Shown here piece by piece: positions 25,526-34,575 of a stretch of 64,000 bases of DNA. The notes under the pieces are model-generated. The model was not told the origin of the DNA. It did no database searches and saw only the letters and a program-made list of their open reading frames with translations. This stretch comes from JAFDXJ01 sp038257845 (lineage in GTDB: Bacteria; Bacteroidota; Bacteroidia; Chitinophagales; Chitinophagaceae): NCBI GenBank assembly GCA_038257845.1, contig JBBSQL010000009.1, forward strand, positions 1 to 64,000, in the 5' to 3' direction. How positions within the stretch are numbered: position 1 is the stretch's first letter; the number at the start of each line of letters is the position of its first letter. A program made the translations under genes and the position numbers.

Positions 25526-26830
25526 ATGAGTACGATAGATCAGTTAAAGGAAAAAATGGAAAACCTGCAGCAAGGCGCGGCGGGCGGAAGCCTGCAAGCC
25601 TTGCGGCATGAAGCTTTCAGCGAATTTGAAAAGAAAGGAATTCCCACCACACGCAATGAAGAATGGAAATACACACGCATCGGTGGCGTGTTGAATAAAG
25701 ACTATAATTTTTCATTGAATGCAGTGACTATTTCTGCAGAAGAATTAAATGCATACCGTTTGCCGGGTTTTGAAAATGCGAATGAACTTGTTTTTGTAAA
25801 TGGTTTTTATTCGGATTCTTTATCAAAAATTATTTCGGAAGGCCTGGTTGTGTTGCCTTTGGAAACAGCAGCCAATAATGAATATGAAAATATTGTAACA
25901 GAATATTTAGGGCATAGCCGTAAATATTTAAATGATGGCATCAACGCCATGAACACGGCTGTTTTACAAGGAGGTGTTTTTGTTTTTTGCAAAAAAAGTA
26001 TGGACACAGAACATCCTGTTTACATCTATAATATTATGGATGCGCGTTCCACAAATGTTTTTTCTCAACCGCGCAGCCTGGTTTATTTATCACAACATGC
26101 ACGCCTACAAATTGTAGAAACATATATTACTATTGGCCAGTCAGAAAGTTTTACCAACCAGGTAATGGAAGTCGTAACCATGCTGGATGCGCAATTGGAA
26201 TATTATAAAATTCAAAACGACAGTGCACAAACAAATGCGGTGAGCACCACGCATATTATCCAGGCAGAGCGCGGCTATGCGCATGCAGTAACTATTTCAC
26301 TGGATGGCGGAATTGTGCGGAATAATTTAAATTTTATTATGTCCGCTGATAATGGTGAATCGCACATGTATGGTTTATATTTTCAGCATGGAAATTCGCA
26401 TATTGATAACCATACCATCGTGGATAATATTCGCCCGAATTGCCTGAGCAATCAATTGTATAAAGGCATCATGACGGGAAATTCAACAGGCGTTTTCAAC
26501 GGAAAAATATACGTGCAGCAAGCTGCACAAAAAACAAATGCCTATCAATCGAATAAAAATATTTTGATGTCGGATACAGCAACCATCAATGCCAAACCAC
26601 AATTGGAAATTTTTGCAGATGATGTAAAATGTTCACATGGTTGTACGGTTGGCCGGCTCGATGAAGAAGGATTATTTTATTTACAATCACGCGGTATACC
26701 TGAATCAAAAGCACGCGCATTATTGATACACGCTTTTGCCATGGATATTTTAGAACATATCCGCCCGGAACCTATTCGTAAATATGTAGATGGACTGATC
26801 TCAAAAAGATTAGACACAGATTTAATATGA
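25526..26830 (+). CDS. sufD: Fe-S assembly protein SufD
   Basis: SufD (434 residues) is the SufB paralogue that completes the scaffold and helps iron entry. Landmarks are TRNEEWKYTRIGGVL near the N-terminus and, in the beta-helix core, DNGESHMYGLYFQHGNSHIDNHT and GVFNGKIYVQQAAQKTNAYQ. The C-terminal end has KCSHGCTVGRLDEEGLFYLQSRGI, with the conserved KCSHG. The start lies 29 bp after sufC, and the stop overlaps the sufS start by 4 bp (ATGA), indicating coupled translation. Confidence 0.97.
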   Translation: MSTIDQLKEKMENLQQGAAGGSLQALRHEAFSEFEKKGIPTTRNEEWKYTRIGGVLNKDYNFSLNAVTISAEELNAYRLPGFENANELVFVNGFYSDSLSKIISEGLVVLPLETAANNEYENIVTEYLGHSRKYLNDGINAMNTAVLQGGVFVFCKKSMDTEHPVYIYNIMDARSTNVFSQPRSLVYLSQHARLQIVETYITIGQSESFTNQVMEVVTMLDAQLEYYKIQNDSAQTNAVSTTHIIQAERGYAHAVTISLDGGIVRNNLNFIMSADNGESHMYGLYFQHGNSHIDNHTIVDNIRPNCLSNQLYKGIMTGNSTGVFNGKIYVQQAAQKTNAYQSNKNILMSDTATINAKPQLEIFADDVKCSHGCTVGRLDEEGLFYLQSRGIPESKARALLIHAFAMDILEHIRPEPIRKYVDGLISKRLDTDLI

Positions 26831-28071
26831 GTGCAACTTCTACCATAGAAAAAAAATTAGATATTGCCGCGATACGCAATTGCTTTCCCATACTTCAACG
26901 TGAAGTAAAAGGTAAGCCATTGATTTATTTTGATAATGCAGCGACTTCGCAAAAACCACAAGTGGTGATTGATGCGCTTGCAAATTATTACGAAGATTAC
27001 AATGCGAATATTCACCGTGGCATTCATTCATTAGCGGAAGAAGCAACGGCCGCTTTCGAAGAAACACGCGATGCTGTACAAGCCTTTATTCATGCGGGTT
27101 TGCGCGAAGAAATTATTTTTACAAAAGGTACAACCGAGAGTATTAATTTAGTGGCTTATACCTGGGGCAGAAAAAATATTCATGCCGGAGATGAGATTAT
27201 TATTTCCACGATGGAACATCATTCGAATATTGTACCCTGGCAAATTTTGTGCGAAGAAAAAAATGCGCACTTAAAAATTATTCCTGTGAATGATGCGGGA
27301 GAATTGGACATCGAAGCGTATAAAAAATTATTAAATCATAAAACAAAATTGGTTTCTATTGTGCATGTATCCAATGCGCTGGGAACAATTAACCCGGTTG
27401 AAGAAATAATTGAAGCGGCACATGAAGTTGGTGCGATTGTACTGGTTGATGGCGCGCAATCCGCCGTGCATTTGGATATCAATGTACAGGAAATGAATTG
27501 CGACTTCTTTGCTTTTTCCATGCATAAATTATTTGGCCCGACAGGCGTCGGTATTTTATATGGTAAAAAAGAAATATTGGAAGCGATGCCACCATTCCAG
27601 GGCGGCGGAGAAATGATCAAAGAAGTGCGTTTTGAAAAAACAACCTATGCAGCATTGCCGTATAAGTTTGAAGCAGGCACACCAAATATTGGAGATGTGA
27701 TCGCCTGCAAAACTGCATTGGATTTTGTGCGGGAAACAGGTAAAGAAAATATTCGTCAGCAGGAAAATGAATTATTGAAATATGCAACTGCTGAATTAAA
27801 TAAAATTGATGGACTGCGAATTATTGGCACAGCAAAAAATAAAGTGAGTGTGGTATCATTTGTTATTGACAAAACACATCCGCAGGATATTGGAATTTTA
27901 TTAGATAATGCAGGCGTAGCGGTACGTACAGGCCATCATTGTACACAACCACTGATGGACAGATTTGGAATTCCGGGAACAGTGCGTGCGTCTTTTTCGG
28001 TATATAATACAAAAGAAGAAATTGATGCATTTATTATCGCGCTGAAAAAAGCGGTTAAAATGCTTGTATAA
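26827..28071 (+). CDS. sufS: Cysteine desulfurase SufS
   Basis: This PLP enzyme (414 residues) removes sulfur from cysteine and passes it to SufE. The PLP lysine lies in FSMHKLFGPTG, TEHHSN-type residues appear as STMEHHSNIVPW, and the active-site Cys is in RTGHHCTQP (normally HCAQP; the Cys is kept). Length and order agree with group II desulfurases. The gene overlaps sufD by 4 bp and is followed 2 bp later by sufE, so desulfurase and sulfur acceptor are translated together. Confidence 0.96.
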   Translation: MSATSTIEKKLDIAAIRNCFPILQREVKGKPLIYFDNAATSQKPQVVIDALANYYEDYNANIHRGIHSLAEEATAAFEETRDAVQAFIHAGLREEIIFTKGTTESINLVAYTWGRKNIHAGDEIIISTMEHHSNIVPWQILCEEKNAHLKIIPVNDAGELDIEAYKKLLNHKTKLVSIVHVSNALGTINPVEEIIEAAHEVGAIVLVDGAQSAVHLDINVQEMNCDFFAFSMHKLFGPTGVGILYGKKEILEAMPPFQGGGEMIKEVRFEKTTYAALPYKFEAGTPNIGDVIACKTALDFVRETGKENIRQQENELLKYATAELNKIDGLRIIGTAKNKVSVVSFVIDKTHPQDIGILLDNAGVAVRTGHHCTQPLMDRFGIPGTVRASFSVYNTKEEIDAFIIALKKAVKMLV

Positions 28072-28073
28072 AA

Positions 28074-28517
28074 ATGAGTGAAGAAAAAACCATAATGGAA
28101 ATTGAAAATGAGATCATCGAAGATTTTTCTTTGTTTGATTCATGGGATGAAAAGTATGAATACATCATTGAGCTGGGAAAAAAGTTGCCACCGCTCAATC
28201 CAATTTATCGCACAGATTCACATAAAGTGAAAGGTTGCCAGTCAACAGTCTGGCTGGGTTCGGAATATAGAAGTGGAAAAGTTCTTTTTGAAGCAGACAG
28301 CGATGCGATCATAGTAAAAGGTTTGATAAGTATGCTGATCCGGATTTTAAGCGGGCATACACCGGACGAAATAATTGAAGCGCCATTAGATTGCATAAAA
28401 GTAATCGGCATGTCATCACATTTGGCTCAAACCCGCGCCAATGGGCTGCTTGCGATGGTGAAGCAAATGAAAAATGATGCATTGGCATATAAAATAAAAA
28501 CTGAAATGAATGTGTAA
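28074..28517 (+). CDS. sufE: Sulfur acceptor SufE
   Basis: SufE (147 residues) accepts persulfide sulfur from SufS and delivers it to SufB. The acceptor cysteine is in HKVKGCQSTVWL, the family signature, and the preceding LGKKLPPLNP motif is also present. The start ATG lies 2 bp after the sufS stop, so no separate promoter is needed. Length is normal for SufE. Confidence 0.95.
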   Translation: MSEEKTIMEIENEIIEDFSLFDSWDEKYEYIIELGKKLPPLNPIYRTDSHKVKGCQSTVWLGSEYRSGKVLFEADSDAIIVKGLISMLIRILSGHTPDEIIEAPLDCIKVIGMSSHLAQTRANGLLAMVKQMKNDALAYKIKTEMNV

Positions 28518-28564
28518 GCTTAAAATACTACACATGGATTTTTGAAAAAAATATTTTAAAAAAA

Positions 28565-28885
28565 ATGGACATGATGGAACCGGAAGCATTAAAAGAAAAA
28601 GTGTATGAAGTATTGCAAACAGTATTTGACCCGGAAATTCCGGTGAATATTTATGAGCTTGGTTTGATTTACCAGGTAGATATTTTACCTATGAATAATG
28701 TGCAAGTGCTTATGACTTTGACCGCGCCGAGTTGTCCTGCTGCACAATCATTGCCGGTGGAAGTGGATGAAAAAGTGCGGCAGATAGAAGGTGTCAATGA
28801 TGTGCATGTAACGGTAACCTGGAATCCACCATGGGATAAAAGTATGATGTCTGAAGCGGCGCAACTTGAACTTGGTTTTATGTAA
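28565..28885 (+). CDS. sufT: SufT-like DUF59 (MIP18 family) Fe-S maturation protein
   Basis: A 106-residue single-domain DUF59 protein. VFDPEIPVNIYELGLIY and MTLTAPSCPAAQSLP are the two family blocks; the Cys in APSCP is the conserved one. Such proteins help in [4Fe-4S] maturation or transfer. It lies 47 bp downstream of sufE in the operon, as in many Bacteroidota suf clusters. The gene name follows usage for operon-linked stand-alone DUF59 proteins. Confidence 0.88.
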   Translation: MDMMEPEALKEKVYEVLQTVFDPEIPVNIYELGLIYQVDILPMNNVQVLMTLTAPSCPAAQSLPVEVDEKVRQIEGVNDVHVTVTWNPPWDKSMMSEAAQLELGFM

Positions 28886-28912
28886 ACATAATCAACCTTA
28901 AAAATTAAACGC

Positions 28913-29371
28913 ATGAAAATAACAGCACAGGAAGAATATGGTTTACGCATACTCATTCGTATTGCAGCATGCAAGTCGGAAGATGGAATGAGTATTCCAC
29001 AACTCAGTGAATCCGAAGGACTGAGCAGTCACTATGTGGCGAAACTTGCACGTACACTGCGTTTGGCGGGATTAATTAATAGTACGCCCGGGAATAAAGG
29101 CGGTTATATTTTAGCTAGGCCTGCCGAAGAAATCAATATCAACCTGGTATTGAAAGCATTGGGCGGTGCATTATTTGACAATGATTTTTGTGCAGGTCAT
29201 TCAGGCGCTTTAAAACTTTGCACCAACTCCGTGGATTGTTCCGCGCGTTCCCTCTGGCAACTCATTCAATTTACGGTAGATAAATTACTTGATAAAGTAA
29301 CTTTAGCCGATCTCGTGCAAAAGAAAAATAGGCCGGTGAATGTGTTGCAGGAATTGCTGTTGCAAATGTGA
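28913..29371 (+). CDS. Rrf2-family transcriptional regulator (IscR/SufR-like)
   Basis: A 152-residue winged-helix regulator: EEYGLRILIRIA starts helix 1, SIPQLSESEGLSSHYVAKLARTL is the DNA-binding helix pair, and NKGGYILARP is the wing. Three cysteines, Cys93, Cys103 and Cys109 (DFCAGH ... KLCTNSVDCS), could ligate an Fe-S cluster, letting it sense cluster supply. Its position at the 3' end of the suf operon, 27 bp after the DUF59 gene, suggests autoregulation of the operon. The direct repeat near 23081-23101 is a candidate site but is unproven. Confidence 0.88.
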   Translation: MKITAQEEYGLRILIRIAACKSEDGMSIPQLSESEGLSSHYVAKLARTLRLAGLINSTPGNKGGYILARPAEEININLVLKALGGALFDNDFCAGHSGALKLCTNSVDCSARSLWQLIQFTVDKLLDKVTLADLVQKKNRPVNVLQELLLQM

Positions 29372-29425
29372 GAAAGGTAAATAATATTCAAAATAGTTAT
29401 CTTTACAAGTAAACAATTTTGTTAT

Positions 29426-29656
29426 ATGTCAAGACAAGCCATCATAGATCGTACAATTAAAGCAATCAATATGCTTCCTGAAGAAAGAGCAGAAGAGATT
29501 TCCAATTTTGCTGAATTCATGTCAAAGCGTTATGAAGAATATTTGCTTTCAAAGGGGATGCTGCACATTCCTGCTGAAAATAAATCTTCTGCTTTTCTAA
29601 ATGATGAAGAGGATATTTATACTTTAAAAGATTTAAAAGAAGTGTACAATAATTAA
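29426..29656 (+). CDS. DUF2281-like small protein (antitoxin-like)
   Basis: This 76-residue helical protein has IIDRTIKAINMLPEERAEEISNFAEFM, the DUF2281/VapB-type helix, and an acidic C-terminal part (NDEEDIYTLKDLKEVY) of the sort that wraps a toxin. It is preceded by TATCTTTA, near a -7 element, so it may have its own promoter downstream of the suf operon. The next frame (48 codons, GTG start) begins 2 bp past the stop. No recognised toxin is adjacent, so the assignment as an antitoxin is tentative. Confidence 0.6.
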   Translation: MSRQAIIDRTIKAINMLPEERAEEISNFAEFMSKRYEEYLLSKGMLHIPAENKSSAFLNDEEDIYTLKDLKEVYNN

Positions 29657-29657
29657 A

Positions 29658-29804
29658 GTGAAAAAGGATAAAATATCAAAAATTTCAATTGATCCACGAT
29701 TAAACAAGTATCATGGGAAAATACTTTTCCCGGAAAAATTAGCCATTGCAGAAGAAAAAATAAAAGGACTTAAATTGCCCGTAAATAATAAGGATTATGA
29801 ATAA
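29658..29804 (+). CDS. 48-residue frame between the DUF2281-like and secreted-protein genes
   Basis: Starting at GTG, the frame encodes VKKDKISKISIDPRLNKYHG, continuing through KILFPEKLAIAEEKIKGLKLP to a stop that overlaps the next ATG by 8 bp. The close packing on both sides and the coherent amphipathic composition argue for translation. No family is recognised; it could be the truncated partner of the DUF2281-like protein. Low confidence because of the length and the GTG start. Confidence 0.4.
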   Translation: MKKDKISKISIDPRLNKYHGKILFPEKLAIAEEKIKGLKLPVNNKDYE

Positions 29805-30345
29805 ATTTTTTATAAAAATTATATTTCTCCTTTTATTCGTGACATCATCAATTCTTGCAAATGGCCAATCTGATTCTATTTTTGTAACTATGGATTCAAC
29901 GGTTGCACTGAATGCAAAAAATCAGGCTGAAAAAATGCTACATGCATTGGCAGATGATGATTATGAATCCTTTTTTAAGTTTTTAAACCCGGAAACATTT
30001 GTAAACGAAGACAGAAATAAACTGTTGGATGACATAAAAGAAGCTAAGCCGTTATTAGAAAGCTTGTATGGTAATATTGATAGTTATACAATTGGATATC
30101 CATTTTCTTTTGTTAAGTCAAATAACGAATTGCAATGTGTACTTGAAGAGAATGTTATTTATATAAAAGCGGCAAAAAAAATACAGCACAATAATTTATT
30201 AATAGGTATTTCAAAAGATAATGGAAAAACCTGGTTTTTTATGGAAACACAAGGAATGTCCCTCGATATACTTAGACAAATGGATCCGACTTTAAGTAAT
30301 AATTTGAAACTCCCAAAAGTTGAAGTATATCAGAACCTGGATTAA
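29797..30345 (+). CDS. Secreted protein of unknown function
   Basis: A 182-residue protein with a signal peptide ending near LANGQ. The mature part is helical then mixed: NAKNQAEKMLHALADDDYES, LNPETFVNEDRNKLL, and a C-terminal DNGKTWFFMETQG. It has the look of a periplasmic NTF2-like or lipoprotein-like fold, but no family is assigned. It lies 16 bp before the sialidase gene on the same strand, so the two are likely co-transcribed. Confidence 0.65.
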   Translation: MNKFFIKIIFLLLFVTSSILANGQSDSIFVTMDSTVALNAKNQAEKMLHALADDDYESFFKFLNPETFVNEDRNKLLDDIKEAKPLLESLYGNIDSYTIGYPFSFVKSNNELQCVLEENVIYIKAAKKIQHNNLLIGISKDNGKTWFFMETQGMSLDILRQMDPTLSNNLKLPKVEVYQNLD

Positions 30346-30360
30346 TCATTATATTAGTTT

Positions 30361-31455
30361 ATGAACATCCAATTTCTCTCTATATTATTTTTTAGTTCCG
30401 CTGTTGTATTTGCAAATCAAAGCCATTCCCAAACTCAGGACACTACTTTTCATTTTATAAATTTATTTGAGAAAGACAGTTCACTTCATGGTGGCTGCTT
30501 TCGCATACCATCTTTGATAACCGCGCCCAATGGGGATTTGATCGTTGCAGTGGACGAACGGTATTCAACCTGTGGCGATTTAAAATGGAATAAAGACATC
30601 AACATTGTAATAAAACGCAGTATAGACAATGGCAAGACCTGGTTGCCTTTGCAAACAGTAGTGGATTATCCTTTAGGTCAATCGGCTTCAGATCCTTCCA
30701 TGATCGTTGATCATGTCACCAATGAAATATTTTTGTTTTTTAATTATATGGATTTGAATAAAGAAAAAGATGTGTATTATTTCCGTGTTACGAGCAGTAA
30801 GGATAATGGAAAGTCATGGAGTGTACCGGTTGATATTACTTCACAAATTACAGAAACAGATTGGAAGAAGGATTTTAAATTCATCACTTCAGGTCGCGGC
30901 ATACAAACTACTTCAGGAAAATTATTACATACCATTGTCAATTTACAAAAAGGCCTTTTTGTTTTTGGAAGTAATGATCATGGAAAAAATTGGTTCTTAA
31001 TTGACAATCCTATTAAACCCGGCGATGAATCACAGATAACAGAATTAGCCAATGAAAGCTGGATGATCAACAGCCGGGTAAATGATGCAGGCATGCGCTA
31101 TGTTCATACAACTTCCAACCAGGGAATGTCCTGGAACACTTACGCAGACTCATCCTTAGCGGATCCAGGTTGTAATGCGGGCATACTTCGGACTACTTAT
31201 ATAAAAGATGGCGAACAAAAATCTATGTTATTTTTCTCCAATGCCCATTCAAATAATGAACGTGAGAATATGACCATCAGTGTAAGTCTGGATGACGGTA
31301 AAACCTGGCCCATTCAAAAAACAATTTTTGCAGGAAGCGCTGCTTATTCATCCTTAACGCAATTGTCTAATGGAGAGATCGGGTTGGTTTTTGAAAAAGA
31401 TGATTATGGAAAAATTGTGTTTGTGCAAGTTTCTATGGAATGGTTGCTAAATTAA
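30361..31455 (+). CDS. Exo-alpha-sialidase (GH33-like, BNR/Asp-box)
   Basis: This 364-residue secreted enzyme (signal peptide to about residue 24) has the sialidase FRIP motif with Arg48, then AVDERYS with the catalytic Asp. Asp-box repeats SIDNGKTW, SKDNGKSW, SNDHGKNW and SLDDGKTW mark a six-bladed propeller. ELANESWMINSR holds the Glu that supports the nucleophile, and AAYSSLTQL the nucleophilic Tyr. It would release terminal sialic acid, or a related nonulosonic acid, from glycans. No sialate catabolism genes are nearby; a sensor kinase pair follows. Confidence 0.88.
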   Translation: MNIQFLSILFFSSAVVFANQSHSQTQDTTFHFINLFEKDSSLHGGCFRIPSLITAPNGDLIVAVDERYSTCGDLKWNKDINIVIKRSIDNGKTWLPLQTVVDYPLGQSASDPSMIVDHVTNEIFLFFNYMDLNKEKDVYYFRVTSSKDNGKSWSVPVDITSQITETDWKKDFKFITSGRGIQTTSGKLLHTIVNLQKGLFVFGSNDHGKNWFLIDNPIKPGDESQITELANESWMINSRVNDAGMRYVHTTSNQGMSWNTYADSSLADPGCNAGILRTTYIKDGEQKSMLFFSNAHSNNERENMTISVSLDDGKTWPIQKTIFAGSAAYSSLTQLSNGEIGLVFEKDDYGKIVFVQVSMEWLLN

Positions 31456-31552
31456 ATATATCATCAAGGAAGATGAATTTAAATTTCCGGAGAATGTTGA
31501 AATCAAACACAAGATGGATTTTATACCATAATTTTATTGTCCTCAAGCGCGG

Positions 31553-34531
31553 ATGTTTATGACTAAAATTTCTAAAAAAATTGATCGATCCTTTTTAACC
31601 GGCATATTTATTTTATTTTTTCACATCTCATTTGCACAGGTTTACCAATCACAGGCATTGCAGAATATCAATGAAGAAAATGGGCTGAGTGATAATTCCG
31701 TGCAATGCATTTTCCAGGACAACAATCATTTTACCTGGATCGGTACTTCATCAGGATTGAACCTGGTGAATGGTTCCGATATTAAAATATTTAAAAATAA
31801 TCCGGCACTAAAAAACAGCATTAGCAATAATTTTATTAAAGCCATCAGTCAAAAAAATGATAGCATGCTTTTGATTGGAACACTTGCCGGGCTTGAACTC
31901 TTTAATACACACACCAATGGTTTTACAAAATTGCTGTATGATAAAAAAGATATTTTCGAAACGGTTAATTGTATTTGTGCTGCAAAAAATAATACCTCTT
32001 TTTTTGGAACAGGATCAGGAGTGTATTTTTTAAATGAAAATAATATTCCTGCTAAAATTTCTTTGGATGATGATGCTTCCGATCATGCAAAGAATAATAA
32101 TATTTCAGGAATGGCTTTTGCAAAAAATGGAATTCTTTGGATCACTACGTACAATGGTTTATGGAAATATGATGTTGAAAAGAAAAAAACGACACATGTT
32201 TTGAGTAAAAAAATGTTTCCGCAGTTGGCAGAATTTTTTACCTGTATTTGCCTGGATGATTCGGGTTATGCCTGGTTAGGCACATGGGACAAGGGTTTGA
32301 TCAAATATAATATTGCCTCAAATACATTTATTGAATATCCAAATAAGAATAATATCACATCTCTTTCATTGATGGCTTTTCCACAGCATAAATATTTTTT
32401 GGCAATGAATGGTAATTGTGCGGGTTTTGATATTGCTGCAAATACATTTGTAGTATTGCCTATTCATCGATCTTTACCTGCTAACATTGATATTAAACAG
32501 GTATATGTTTCTGCCAATAACTGGACATGGCTTGCCACAGCGCATGGCGTTTATTTTTATAATCCGGTAAAGTCATTTTTTACAATTCGTTCATTTGCGC
32601 AATCAATTTCTTCGCAGGACATTGCATTACTTGAATGGCACGGATCGATACTCACGGGTGGCGGCGGACGGGATTTTTTGAAAGCATATTCAACAGATTT
32701 AAAAGATGTAAATAATTATGATCTGTCGTTTGCTGATAATGGCCCTACCAATCTTTCACTCGCTCAAGCAGGCAGCAATACAATTGAAGCCGGCACTAAT
32801 TCAGGAACGGTAGAAATTAATTTAATATCAAAGAAAATTGTAGAAGACTCACTGAATTATTTAATTAGCAATGCACCCTCGAATAATTTTATTGCCAAAA
32901 TACTGCACGCTACAGATGGCCAGTGGTGGATCTTTCCATGGAGAAATGGGATTTGGGTTAAAAAGCCCGGAGCAGAAAAATACCAGGAGCTTTTTAAAAA
33001 TTTCATCAATGAAAATAATGTCTCAAAATCATTGGTGATCAATGATGCGGCGGAAGACAGCCATCAAAATATCTGGATGGCTGATCTGGATGAAGGCATT
33101 ATTTTTTATGATCATAACAGTGGAAAATTTTCTAAACCATTTCAAAAAATACTGGGAGAAAGAGTTGTAACATCTCAAATTATTATTAAAAATGAAACCT
33201 GTTATTCCTTTTCAAATAATAAAATTCTTTACTGGAATATTGATGGGAGTAATTTTCATAGCGTAACGCTGCCGGCCAGCATGAATAAAAATATTAGTTC
33301 AATTGCATTGGATAATGCGTTGCATGTATGGCTTGCAACGCAGGGTGGTTTACTGGAATATGATTTTAAAAGTAATAAATTCCTTCAGTTCACTACATCA
33401 GATGGGTTGCCACAAAATAATTTAGAGGGAAAATTGTATTGCATGAAAAACGGCCAAATAATTTTTGCTAGTACATTTTTTCTTTTATCTTTTCAACCTG
33501 CGGATCTCATTGCTGCCATGAGTGTGCAACCAGCAATATTGCTGGACAAAGTGTATGCAAACGACAAAGCGATTCATTTGCAGGAAAAAAATACTTTTGA
33601 TCATACAGTCAATCATTTTATTTTTCAATGGGTATTAACGGATTATAATAATCCTTTGCGAAATCGTTACTACTACAGGCTTACAGGCATTGATAGCGCC
33701 TGGCGCTTTGCAGGAAATAAAGGAGAAGTGGAATTTGTAAATCTTTCCCCGGGTAAATATTCTTTGCAGATGTATGGTGAAAATGCGAATGGTATTTCAT
33801 CTGGTAAAATATTGACTTATAACTTTGAGATCAATAATCCCTTTTGGTTGTCTTGGTGGTTTATTACGTTGATGATATTGTGTATCGCAGCAATTTTTTA
33901 TATGCTTTATCTTTTTCGCCTGCGGCAATTAAAACGGATTGAACTATTGCGAAATAAAATTTCCCTGGATTTGCATGATGATATTGGTTCTACGTTGAGT
34001 TCCATTTCCATACTAAGTGAAATGGCTTTGCAGGAGAAAGAAAACAAGGAGATGCTGAGTGAGATCAAAGAAAATTCGATTGACTTAATGGAACGCATGG
34101 ATGATATTGTCTGGAGCATTAACCCGGTGAATGATTCCATGGAGATGTTGTTATTGCGTATCAAAACATTTTCTTCCAAACTTTTCGAAGCAAAAAATAT
34201 CCGTTATGATTTCAATATCAGTGAACAAATTGGCCAATTGCACATAGATATGGAAAAACGCCGGCAAATATATTTACTTCTCAAAGAGGCGGTAAATAAT
34301 ATGGTGAAATATGCGCAATGTACGGAAGCAAAAATTACGGTGGACTATCATTCGCCGTCATTGAAAATTCATATTAGTGACAATGGCATTGGCTTTGATG
34401 AAAATAATATTGTTTACGGGAATGGTATCAATGGCATGAAGAAGCGCGCAAAATGGTTGAATGCCGATTTTCATATTCAATCAATGGTTAATGAAGGCAC
34501 CCATATTTATTTAAACATGAAAATCAAATAA
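31553..34531 (+). CDS. Sensor histidine kinase with periplasmic Reg_prop propeller and Y_Y_Y domain
   Basis: This 992-residue protein has a signal peptide, two-component regulator propeller repeats (WIGTSSGLNL, WITTYNGLWKYD, WLATQGGLLEYD) over roughly residues 40-650, and a Y_Y_Y domain (RYYYRLTGIDSAWRF, SPGKYSLQMYGENANG). One membrane helix (about 760-788) follows. The cytoplasmic part is of the HisKA_3/LytS-NarL type, with phosphoacceptor His808 in DLHDDIGSTLSS and an ATPase domain with EAVNNMVKYA and DNGIGFD. No receiver or HTH is fused; the partner is the response regulator 38 bp downstream. A signal released by nearby glycan enzymes is plausible but untested. An alternative ATG is at 31559. 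Confidence 0.9.
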   Translation: MFMTKISKKIDRSFLTGIFILFFHISFAQVYQSQALQNINEENGLSDNSVQCIFQDNNHFTWIGTSSGLNLVNGSDIKIFKNNPALKNSISNNFIKAISQKNDSMLLIGTLAGLELFNTHTNGFTKLLYDKKDIFETVNCICAAKNNTSFFGTGSGVYFLNENNIPAKISLDDDASDHAKNNNISGMAFAKNGILWITTYNGLWKYDVEKKKTTHVLSKKMFPQLAEFFTCICLDDSGYAWLGTWDKGLIKYNIASNTFIEYPNKNNITSLSLMAFPQHKYFLAMNGNCAGFDIAANTFVVLPIHRSLPANIDIKQVYVSANNWTWLATAHGVYFYNPVKSFFTIRSFAQSISSQDIALLEWHGSILTGGGGRDFLKAYSTDLKDVNNYDLSFADNGPTNLSLAQAGSNTIEAGTNSGTVEINLISKKIVEDSLNYLISNAPSNNFIAKILHATDGQWWIFPWRNGIWVKKPGAEKYQELFKNFINENNVSKSLVINDAAEDSHQNIWMADLDEGIIFYDHNSGKFSKPFQKILGERVVTSQIIIKNETCYSFSNNKILYWNIDGSNFHSVTLPASMNKNISSIALDNALHVWLATQGGLLEYDFKSNKFLQFTTSDGLPQNNLEGKLYCMKNGQIIFASTFFLLSFQPADLIAAMSVQPAILLDKVYANDKAIHLQEKNTFDHTVNHFIFQWVLTDYNNPLRNRYYYRLTGIDSAWRFAGNKGEVEFVNLSPGKYSLQMYGENANGISSGKILTYNFEINNPFWLSWWFITLMILCIAAIFYMLYLFRLRQLKRIELLRNKISLDLHDDIGSTLSSISILSEMALQEKENKEMLSEIKENSIDLMERMDDIVWSINPVNDSMEMLLLRIKTFSSKLFEAKNIRYDFNISEQIGQLHIDMEKRRQIYLLLKEAVNNMVKYAQCTEAKITVDYHSPSLKIHISDNGIGFDENNIVYGNGINGMKKRAKWLNADFHIQSMVNEGTHIYLNMKIK

Positions 34532-34575
34532 ATATCCGATACGGTGAATGGAAAACATCTTTCATATTTGTGCTT

